From Deltaproteobacteria bacterium (GTDB lineage: Bacteria; Myxococcota_A; UBA9160; SMWR01): DNA of 6,583 bases. Location: assembly GCA_029261905.1 (NCBI GenBank), contig JAJDAM010000670.1, forward strand, positions 1-6,583. The letters run 5' to 3'. Under the pieces are notes generated by a model, which saw only the letters and a program-made list of their open reading frames with translations, searched no databases and was not told the origin of the DNA. Position numbers and translations under genes: made by a program. Position 1 is the stretch's first letter, and each line of letters begins with the position of its first letter. Below, piece by piece: positions 1 through 5,206 of the stretch.

Positions 1-90
1 CGAAAGAAAGCGCCCGCGAAGAAGCCCGCTCGAAAGAAATCGGCCCAGAAGAAACCGGCTTCGAAGAAGAAGACTGCCAAGAAAAAGCCG
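1..90 (+). repeat. 15-bp (five-residue) imperfect repeats encoding a K/A-rich tail
   Basis: Six consecutive 15-bp units encode pentads of the form x-K-K-x-x: RKKAP, AKKPA, RKKSA, then QKKPA, SKKKT, AKKKP. A less regular basic stretch continues to about base 165. The 59 residues before the core hold about 21 lysines and 5 arginines and almost no acidic residues until the final Asp-Asp. The composition resembles histone H1 C-terminal tails and the tails of some bacterial nucleoid proteins. It probably gives non-specific DNA binding. The array may continue off the left edge. Confidence 0.75.
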
Positions 91-1263
91 GGAGCCGCTT
101 CCAAAAAGGCCGCTCAGAAGAAGGCGCCCAAACGGAAGGTCGCGCGAGCCTCCAAGACCCGAGCCAACCTCGATGACTTGATGGTCGACCTGATCGTCGG
201 TACCGCAGCTGGCGTACACAAGAGCATTCTCAAGAACGGAAAACCGGATCTCACGTTTCCGATTCGCTCGCTGAAGAACGTCACCTACTCGACCCAGCGC
301 GGCTACTTCGAAATCGGAAAGCAGAAGAAGACGCGAACATTGACCGTCAATACCGTGAAGAGTTTCGCGCAGACGCTGCGCATGATGGGGCTGTCGAAAG
401 ACCTGGTCGAAACCAACGACTTCGCGACCAAGCGAGACGCCTACTACCAGAGCAAGAACTGGGAGGAAGCGAAGTTCGACGAACAGACCGAGTCCGACAC
501 GGTGATGGACGACATCGAAGCCATGTTCTCGCTGCAGGGCGCATCACGAGAGCAGCTCCGTTTCGTCCCGGACGAACACGGGGGCGCGGTCGCGGGCCAG
601 TTGATCGTGTTGGACCCCGATCGTGAGACTGGCGTCGTCGAGCGCATCGATTGCACGCGCTTCGGATCGGGCGCGTATTCGATCCCGTCGAGCGTCGAGC
701 AGTTGTCATTCGAGACCGACGCGAAGTTCGTTCTCGCAATCGAAACCGGCGGTGTATTCCAGCGACTCCAGAACCACAAATTCTGGCAGACATCGAATTG
801 CATCCTGGTCTCGCTCGCCGGCGTTCCGACCCGTGCGACGCGGCGGTTCATTCGAAAACTCTCGGACGAGTGCAGGATCCCGGTATTCGCTTTCGTCGAT
901 TGCGACCCCTACGGGATCTCCAACATCTATCGAACCCTCAAAGTCGGCTCGGGAAACGCCGCCCACCTGTCGCAGTTCTTCTGTGTGCCGAAAGCCCGAT
1001 ACCTGGGCGTGACGCCGCAGGACATCATCGACTACCAACTCCCCACGCACCCGTTGCTGGATGTCGACATCAAGCGCGCCAAAGACGCCTTGAAGAACGA
1101 CCCCTTCTTCAAGACGCACAAGCCGTGGCAGAAGGCGATCGAGCAACTGCTGAAGATGGGCGTCCGCGCCGAACAGCAGGCTCTCGCCAAGTGGGGGCTC
1201 AACTACGTGATCGAAGAATACCTCCCGCGAAAACTCGAACAGCAGGCGAACTTCCTACCTTGA
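1..1263 (+). CDS. top6A: DNA topoisomerase VI subunit A (Spo11-like), 5'-partial, with lysine-rich N-terminal tail
   Basis: This is the DNA-cleaving subunit of a type IIB topoisomerase; with subunit B (GHKL ATPase) it makes ATP-dependent double-strand passages. The frame is open from base 1 to the TGA at 1261-1263 and gives 420 visible residues. Counting from the first codon, about residues 1-59 are a basic tail, followed by the winged-helix/CAP domain. The paired tyrosines of KRDAYYQSKNW are residues 148-149, and Tyr149 is the probable catalytic one. A Toprim domain follows, with the Glu of AIETGG at 248 and the DCDPYG motif (Asp300, Asp302). The C-terminal region WGLNYVIEEYLP also fits the family. 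In-frame TTG (178) and ATG (181) have no Shine-Dalgarno, and coding-like sequence continues upstream, so the true start is outside the window. Topo VI is typical of archaea and plants and patchy in bacteria. Subunit B is not visible and may lie upstream; a B-A fusion cannot be excluded. Confidence 0.93.
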   Translation, partial: RKKAPAKKPARKKSAQKKPASKKKTAKKKPGAASKKAAQKKAPKRKVARASKTRANLDDLMVDLIVGTAAGVHKSILKNGKPDLTFPIRSLKNVTYSTQRGYFEIGKQKKTRTLTVNTVKSFAQTLRMMGLSKDLVETNDFATKRDAYYQSKNWEEAKFDEQTESDTVMDDIEAMFSLQGASREQLRFVPDEHGGAVAGQLIVLDPDRETGVVERIDCTRFGSGAYSIPSSVEQLSFETDAKFVLAIETGGVFQRLQNHKFWQTSNCILVSLAGVPTRATRRFIRKLSDECRIPVFAFVDCDPYGISNIYRTLKVGSGNAAHLSQFFCVPKARYLGVTPQDIIDYQLPTHPLLDVDIKRAKDALKNDPFFKTHKPWQKAIEQLLKMGVRAEQQALAKWGLNYVIEEYLPRKLEQQANFLP

Positions 1264-1300
1264 AATCCGGCTCGTCGGGATTTACCGGACCGCGTTGAGC

Positions 1301-1340
1301 CTCGTCGACCCTCGTTGACCCTCGTCGCCCCTCGTTGAGG
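1301..1340 (+). repeat. Four tandem 10-bp repeats (CTCGTYGNCC-like)
   Basis: The units are CTCGTCGACC, CTCGTTGACC, CTCGTCGCCC and CTCGTTGAGG, with strict 10-bp spacing and CTCGTCG alternating with CTCGTTG. That amounts to a diverged 20-bp unit present twice. A weaker related unit, CGCGTTGAGC, sits in phase at 1291. The array lies between the topoisomerase stop and rmlA. One helical turn per unit means every copy faces the same side of the DNA, which would suit binding by a regulator, but slippage-generated filler is equally possible. Confidence 0.6.
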
Positions 1341-1360
1341 TGTGATGGGGTACGCTGCGG

Positions 1361-1374
1361 CTCCTCGCGAGGAG
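1361..1374 (+). promoter_or_regulatory. Perfect 14-nt palindrome containing the rmlA Shine-Dalgarno
   Basis: CTCCTCGCGAGGAG is its own reverse complement. In RNA it can fold as a 5-bp stem (CUCCU/AGGAG) with a CGCG loop. The right arm holds GAGGAG, whose GGAG (1371-1374) lies 7 nt before the ATG at 1382 and is the ribosome binding site. The arrangement could hide the site or be an operator. No convincing -35/-10 pair was found upstream of it. Confidence 0.5.
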
Positions 1375-1381
1375 TTGAGCG

Positions 1382-2254
1382 ATGAAAGGAATCCTGCTGG
1401 CCGGTGGCTCCGGCACGCGCCTACATCCGATCACATTGGGCGTCAGCAAACAGCTGCTGCCGATCTACGACAAGCCGATGGTCTACTACCCGTTGTCGAC
1501 TTTGATGTTGGCCGGGATTCGAGAGATCCTGTTGATCTCGACACCGGAAGACCTTCCGGCCTACCGGCGGCTGCTCGGAGACGGCAGCCGGTTCGGAATC
1601 GAGATCGGGTACGCCGAACAGCCGAAGCCCGAAGGCCTGGCTCAGGCCTTCCTGATCGGACGCGAGTTCGTCGGCACCGACCGGGTTGCGCTCGCGCTGG
1701 GCGACAATGTCTTCTATGGGCACGGCATGACCGACTCGCTGCGCCGCGCGTCCCAGCGTGAAAACGGCGCCACCGTGTTCGGCTACTGGGTCAGCGATCC
1801 GGAGCGCTACGGCGTTGTCGAATTCAACAAGGATGGCGACGCGATCGGCATCGAGGAAAAGCCCGACAAAGCGCGATCCAACTACGCCGTCACCGGGATC
1901 TACTTCTTCGACAATCGCGTGTTGGACATCGCGGCAGGGCTCTCACCGTCGCCGCGCGGGGAACTCGAGATCACCGACGTCAATCTTGCATACCTTGCGG
2001 CCGGCGATCTCCACGTCGAGCGGCTCGGGCGCGGCATCGCATGGCTCGACACGGGCACCAACGAATCTCTGCTCCAAGCGTGCAACTTCGTCGAGACGAT
2101 CCAAGAGCGCCAGGGGCTGAAGATCGCTTGTCTGGAAGAAATCGCGTTTACCCAGGGCTACATCTCACGCGAACGACTGGCGGAGCTCGGCGAAGACATG
2201 GGCAAATCGAGCTATGGCGCCTACCTGCGTCGGATTGCACAAGAACCGAGCTGA
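1382..2254 (+). CDS. rmlA: Glucose-1-phosphate thymidylyltransferase (RmlA)
   Basis: This cytoplasmic enzyme makes dTDP-glucose from glucose-1-phosphate and dTTP, the first step toward dTDP-L-rhamnose and related deoxysugars for surface polysaccharides. The 290 residues match the usual RmlA length. The N-terminus has the nucleotide-binding signature LAGGSGTRLHPIT (residues 6-18), followed by SKQLLPIYDKPM (22-33) with the conserved lysine. LGDNVFYG (106-113) carries the metal-binding Asp108. Further family motifs are EEKP (158-161), PRGELEITDVN (191-201) and AWLDTGT (220-226) with the second metal Asp at 223. The ATG follows GGAG by 7 nt. The gene is the first of a tight pair with rmlC. Nothing appears broken. 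An RmlA2/RffH-type paralogue for another dTDP sugar cannot be told apart from sequence alone. Confidence 0.96.
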   Translation: MKGILLAGGSGTRLHPITLGVSKQLLPIYDKPMVYYPLSTLMLAGIREILLISTPEDLPAYRRLLGDGSRFGIEIGYAEQPKPEGLAQAFLIGREFVGTDRVALALGDNVFYGHGMTDSLRRASQRENGATVFGYWVSDPERYGVVEFNKDGDAIGIEEKPDKARSNYAVTGIYFFDNRVLDIAAGLSPSPRGELEITDVNLAYLAAGDLHVERLGRGIAWLDTGTNESLLQACNFVETIQERQGLKIACLEEIAFTQGYISRERLAELGEDMGKSSYGAYLRRIAQEPS

Positions 2255-2256
2255 TC

Positions 2257-2814
2257 GTGCCGACGTTCGTCGAAACCCCGATTCCAGGCGTGATCGTCGT
2301 GGAACCCGATGTGCATCGCGATGACCGGGGCTTTTTCCTCGAGACGTTTCACGCCCCCAAGTACCGCGACGGCGGAATCCGCGAAGCTTTCGTCCAGGAC
2401 AACCACTCGCGTTCATCCCGCGGCACGCTACGCGGGCTCCACGGCCAGTCCCCTGGCCCGCAGGGAAAGCTGGTTCGTGTAATCGAAGGCGAAGTCTTCG
2501 ATGTAGCCGTCGACGTGCGCCGCGGTTCGCCGAGTTTCGGCAAGTATTTCTCGATTTTGTTGTCCGCTGACAATTTCAAGCAGTTGTACGTCCCACCGGG
2601 CATCTTGCATGGTTTTCTGGTTACCAGTGACATCGCCCAGTTCGAGTACAAATGCACCGATGTGTACAACCCGGATACAGAATTCTGCGTAGCGTGGAAC
2701 GATCCGGATATCGGTATCGAATGGCCGATCGGCGCGCCGACGTTGTCCGACAAGGACCAAAACGCCCCCAGGCTTCGAGACGTCTCCGACAAGTTGATCG
2801 ACTTTCGCCTCTGA
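2257..2814 (+). CDS. rmlC: dTDP-4-dehydrorhamnose 3,5-epimerase (RmlC)
   Basis: This cupin-fold epimerase converts dTDP-4-keto-6-deoxy-glucose to dTDP-4-keto-L-rhamnose, the third rhamnose step. Starting at GTG 2257 it has 185 residues, the normal RmlC size, and begins two bases after the rmlA stop. The same frame is open further upstream inside rmlA, but that stretch has no family similarity. Family landmarks are RDDRGFFLETFH (21-32), RGTLRGLHGQ (55-64) with the probable catalytic His62, QGKLVRVIEGEVFDVAVDVRRGSP (residues 69-92, key part G78-E79-V80), PPGILHGF (113-120), YKCTDVYNP (131-139) and LSDKD (163-167), which supplies acidic active-site residues. LHGQ replaces the commoner LHYQ. The ribosome binding site is weak (GAG at 2248), which suggests translation coupled to rmlA. 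rmlB and rmlD must lie elsewhere. Confidence 0.93.
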   Translation: MPTFVETPIPGVIVVEPDVHRDDRGFFLETFHAPKYRDGGIREAFVQDNHSRSSRGTLRGLHGQSPGPQGKLVRVIEGEVFDVAVDVRRGSPSFGKYFSILLSADNFKQLYVPPGILHGFLVTSDIAQFEYKCTDVYNPDTEFCVAWNDPDIGIEWPIGAPTLSDKDQNAPRLRDVSDKLIDFRL

Positions 2815-2818
2815 TCCA

Positions 2819-2842
2819 GGGCTGAGTCCGGGGCTGAGTCCA
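2819..2842. repeat. 12-bp tandem duplication in the convergent spacer
   Basis: GGGCTGAGTCCG (2819-2830) is followed directly by GGGCTGAGTCCA (2831-2842), 11 of 12 bases identical. It lies just after the rmlC stop, in the spacer between rmlC and the convergent minus-strand operon. No stem plus T-tract typical of an intrinsic terminator was found in 2815-2900, so termination may be Rho-dependent. Confidence 0.5.
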
Positions 2843-2900
2843 GGCCGGGATCGAATGCTGAATCAGAGGGCCCCGGATCCAGCGGTGCACATCGACTTCG

Positions 2901-3062
2901 CTAGATGTCTTCCTCGATGTCGCACTCTTCCGAATAGGGGTCGGCGGTGAGTTTGCACGGAGAGCCGCAGTAACTGCAGAAGACTTCTTCCCCAGCCTTC
3001 TCGTCGCCACCGAGCGGAAAGTCTGCACTGCAGATCGGGCATGACAGCTCAGCGAGTCCCAT
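2901..3062 (-). CDS. Small acidic zinc-ribbon protein, function unknown
   Basis: This 53-residue protein carries two CxxC knuckles, C8-P-I-C11 and C29-S-Y-C32-G, separated by 17 residues, with extra Cys36 and Cys47. The layout is a zinc ribbon and resembles LysW-like and CPxCG-type mini-proteins. The tail is very acidic (ending EEDI). It has no signal peptide, so it is probably cytoplasmic. The ATG at 3062 is chosen because it falls 37 bases after the apbE stop and right before the domain; upstream in-frame ATGs at 3134 and 3164 would add residues encoded inside apbE. The Shine-Dalgarno is poor (AGG too close to ATG), so the start is uncertain. It is the last gene of the flavin operon and could be an accessory or assembly factor, but no function can be assigned. 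It lacks the C-terminal EDWGE of amino-acid-carrier LysW. Confidence 0.65.
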   Translation of the reverse strand: MGLAELSCPICSADFPLGGDEKAGEEVFCSYCGSPCKLTADPYSEECDIEEDI

Positions 3063-3099
3063 ACCTGGACAATCGGGCTGACGCGCCGGCTTCTTGAGA

Positions 3100-4113
3100 C
3101 TAGTCCGGCAGAGGTTCGAATCCGGATGCTTCATGCCAACCGTGCGTGGTGAACAGCTTGCCATCGGCTTCGATCAGCAGCCCCTCACAACCCGGCTCTG
3201 CCTCGACCAACGCCAGCGCCGCGTCGAGATCGGCCACCAGCATCACCTTCGACAACGCCTCCGCCAGAGCCCCGGTCGGCGCGATCACCAACGCCTGCCG
3301 CTCGCGAATCAGCGGCTGGCCGGTGCGCGGGTCGATGATGTGGCCGAAGCGCTTGCCCCCGATCTCGACCGATTGGCCGAGGCTCTCCGAGACCGAGAGG
3401 GCCTGGTCCTTCAACGTGATCAGGCCGACGAAATCACCCGTCGTTCCGCGAACGAGGAGCCTCCAACCCGGTTTCCCCGCAGGCGCGCCCAGTGCCCAGG
3501 TACTGCTCTGGCCGAAGCTCAGCAGCGCACTTTCGACGCCGCTCGCCCGCAGCCGTGGCAACATGCGATCCAACGCGTAGCCCTTCGCGATACCGCCCAG
3601 GTTGACGGACATCCCCGGCTCCTCGAGGCCGGCCCTACCGTCCTCCGAGATGTGGATCTTGTCCGATCCAACACGCCCTTTCGCCGTCGCGATCTCGGCC
3701 CCGGTCGGCACGCTGCCGCGCTCGGCTGCGTGCATCCAAAGTTCGATGAGCGGACCAATCGTCACATCGAACACACCACCGGTCCGACGGAAATAGTCGA
3801 CCGAGAGCTCGAGTATCTCGCGGACAGGCTCGGCGATCGGTACCGGGCCCTGCCCCGCGTTGCGGTTCAGACGATTGACATCGCTGGCTTCGGAATAGAT
3901 CGATAGCAGTGCGTCGAGTTCTCGCGCAATGTCGAACAACTCCTCGAATGCCGTGCTGGGTGTACCCGCGGGCAACGTCGCCTCGAAGACCGTACCCATC
4001 GCATAGCGGCCGTCCGTAACGGACGGGTCATCGACGAACGACGGCTTCGCGCACGAGGAGCAGACGGCCAACACGCCGACGACCGCGCACGCAGCGCGAA
4101 ACCGCAGATTCAA
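3100..4113 (-). CDS. apbE: FAD:protein FMN transferase (ApbE-like) lipoprotein
   Basis: ApbE enzymes attach FMN from FAD to Thr/Ser of exported or membrane flavoproteins. The 337 residues from TTG 4113 match the family length. The chosen start gives a clean signal peptide, MNLRFRAACAVVGVLAVC, with a lipid-attachment cysteine at 18 (LAVC) or 21 (SSC). The TTG overlaps the stop of the preceding gene; a GTG at 4203 would add an arginine-rich stretch overlapping that gene by 94 bases. Motifs in order are YAMGTVFEA (37-45), GGVFDVTIGPLIELW (112-126), VNLGGIAKGYALD (170-182) and FGHIIDPRTGQP (256-267). Two positions are odd. The usual TSG loop reads SVSES (240-244), and the usual A-D-A-L-A/S-T reads A-E-A-L-S-K (Glu285, Lys289), changing predicted metal-site residues. 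The likely substrate is the FMN-binding protein two genes upstream. Confidence 0.9.
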   Translation of the reverse strand: MNLRFRAACAVVGVLAVCSSCAKPSFVDDPSVTDGRYAMGTVFEATLPAGTPSTAFEELFDIARELDALLSIYSEASDVNRLNRNAGQGPVPIAEPVREILELSVDYFRRTGGVFDVTIGPLIELWMHAAERGSVPTGAEIATAKGRVGSDKIHISEDGRAGLEEPGMSVNLGGIAKGYALDRMLPRLRASGVESALLSFGQSSTWALGAPAGKPGWRLLVRGTTGDFVGLITLKDQALSVSESLGQSVEIGGKRFGHIIDPRTGQPLIRERQALVIAPTGALAEALSKVMLVADLDAALALVEAEPGCEGLLIEADGKLFTTHGWHEASGFEPLPD

Positions 4114-4655
4114 AAGACGCCGGAGTCTCTCGACGCACCGTCGCTTCGTCCGCCGCCACCTCGCCCGTCGTAGTTCTTCTGCGATCCTGAAAACACCGAC
4201 CACAACGAGAGTATGACCAACACGGCGAGGCTGGCCTCGAGTGTCAGAAAACCTGCAATTTTCAGATATGCGAAGTGCGGGCTCACGAAGCGAACCAACC
4301 AGCCCGCCCCCTCATCGACGAACGCCGACACGAAGGGAACCACGATCAACCAGGCCTTGATATTGTTCCGGACAGGAATGAACAGCATCAGGTGCGTCAG
4401 CACCAGCAGCAGCATTCCCATCGCGAACAAATGAAAATGCGAAACCTCGAGCAGCCCCTGGTAGCTGCGGGGTGACAAGAATTTCTCATCGGAGCCGAGG
4501 TAGTAGTCGACCACGGATGCTGCGCTCAGACTCATCTTGCTGAAATACAGCAGCGCGTTGGTCAGCCACAGACCGACCACATAGGCTGCGTATAGCGCGA
4601 CGATCGTCTGTAGCAGACGATTTCGAGACCACTCTCCGGTGATGACGAAACGCAA
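4110..4655 (-). CDS. Four-helix inner-membrane protein with conserved-looking histidines
   Basis: The 181 residues hold about four hydrophobic segments, roughly 15-37, 72-93, 101-124 and 130-156, so this is an integral inner-membrane protein. The second helix starts with SHFHLF (His73, His75) and holds His88 about three turns later. His127 lies just before helix 4. Paired histidines like these could ligate haem b or a metal, but no family was recognised with certainty. The C-terminus is a polar Gly-rich tail (about 157-181). The start is a TTG two bases after the stop of the FMN-binding gene; no better start was found, and the Shine-Dalgarno is weak, which suggests coupled translation. The stop overlaps the probable apbE start. 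By position it is the candidate electron conduit between the membrane and the flavinylated periplasmic protein. That role is inferred only from context. Confidence 0.8.
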   Translation of the reverse strand: MRFVITGEWSRNRLLQTIVALYAAYVVGLWLTNALLYFSKMSLSAASVVDYYLGSDEKFLSPRSYQGLLEVSHFHLFAMGMLLLVLTHLMLFIPVRNNIKAWLIVVPFVSAFVDEGAGWLVRFVSPHFAYLKIAGFLTLEASLAVLVILSLWSVFSGSQKNYDGRGGGGRSDGASRDSGVF

Positions 4656-4657
4656 CG

Positions 4658-5206
4658 TTATCGCCCGTTGTGGATCAGGACCTCGTACAACGCCAGCGCG
4701 CGCCGCACGCCGCGCGTCGTCGCACGGGCCGACAAGGTCGCGCCGACGACACCGTGGACATCTCCGCCGACCCGAAGCGGTGCGTCCTTCGACTTGTTGT
4801 CGAACTGTTGATACCAGCGCTGCGTGGGCTTGTATTCCAGGGGTTCGTGGAATGCCAACACGCGAAGTGATCTGACCTCTCCCGCGGGTGTCAGTACGAC
4901 CATGAAAGCTTCCGGCAGCGTGCGAACGTTGTGCACATCAATCAGCGCGTAGCCGATGACATTTCCGTCGCGCAGCGCCTTGTAGATCTTGACGAGCTTC
5001 GACTCGAGCGGGGATTTCGAGAGGTTCTGAATCTGGTCGGCCTGTTGTTGGTTCAGCACGAAGGTTTCTGAACCCACTTCGTCGGCGTCGGGGAACGCCA
5101 ACTCCAGTGCTTCGTTGCGGGAATAGAAGACCTTCGCCTCGGCTCCGATGCCGACGTGGAGCACAGCCAGCAGTGTCACCGCCCCGATGATGAGTCTAGA
5201 AGACAA
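4658..5206 (-). CDS. Exported FMN-binding-domain protein, probable ApbE substrate
   Basis: The 182-residue protein has a signal peptide (about 1-24, ending near GIGAEA) and a C-terminal FMN_bind-type domain. The segment GGDVHGVVGATLSARATTRGVRRALALYEVL (key part G155-A156-T157) matches the flavinylation region, in which FMN is linked by a phosphoester to the Thr of an S/T-G-A-T/S motif. Thr157 is the predicted acceptor. The usual Asp and Ser/Thr of the motif are His151 and Val154 here. A middle part (about 65-125) has the YALIDVHNVRTLPEAFMVVL strand pattern usual before the motif. The chosen TTG at 5206 overlaps the porin end by 11 bases and follows GGAG (5213-5216) with a 6-nt gap. The same frame is open upstream to 5524, but that part is arginine/serine-rich out-of-frame porin sequence. 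It probably acts as a periplasmic one-electron carrier. Confidence 0.85.
   Translation of the reverse strand: MSSRLIIGAVTLLAVLHVGIGAEAKVFYSRNEALELAFPDADEVGSETFVLNQQQADQIQNLSKSPLESKLVKIYKALRDGNVIGYALIDVHNVRTLPEAFMVVLTPAGEVRSLRVLAFHEPLEYKPTQRWYQQFDNKSKDAPLRVGGDVHGVVGATLSARATTRGVRRALALYEVLIHNGR

Noticed and set aside
178..1263. Topoisomerase VI-A gene starting at TTG 178 or ATG 181
   Set aside because: There is no Shine-Dalgarno, and the same frame continues to base 1 with biased, repeat-encoded basic residues, so the gene is 5'-partial.
651..1298. Other long open frames across the topoisomerase gene (also 347-793 and 706-1146 on the minus strand)
   Set aside because: Their products are Arg/Pro/Ser-rich low-complexity translations typical of alternative frames in GC-rich DNA, and the plus-strand frame has clear conserved motifs.
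1315..1346. Promoter TTGACC ... TGTGAT before rmlA
   Set aside because: The spacing is 20 bp, the -10 match is poor, and TTGACC is part of the tandem repeat, so it is not supported well enough to list.
2041..2256. Extension of rmlC into rmlA
   Set aside because: The extra residues show no epimerase similarity, while starting at GTG 2257 gives the usual length and N-terminus.
2901..3062. LysW/ArgW amino-group carrier protein
   Set aside because: The zinc ribbon is similar in style, but the protein lacks the terminal EDWGE-type motif and there are no lysine/arginine biosynthesis genes nearby.
3094..3906. Plus-strand open frame opposite apbE
   Set aside because: It is a shadow of apbE: Arg/Gln-rich with no recognisable motif, while the minus strand has the ApbE signatures.
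4114..4203. Longer apbE start at GTG 4203
   Set aside because: It would overlap the membrane-protein gene by 94 bases and put an arginine-rich stretch before an otherwise clean lipoprotein signal peptide that starts at TTG 4113.
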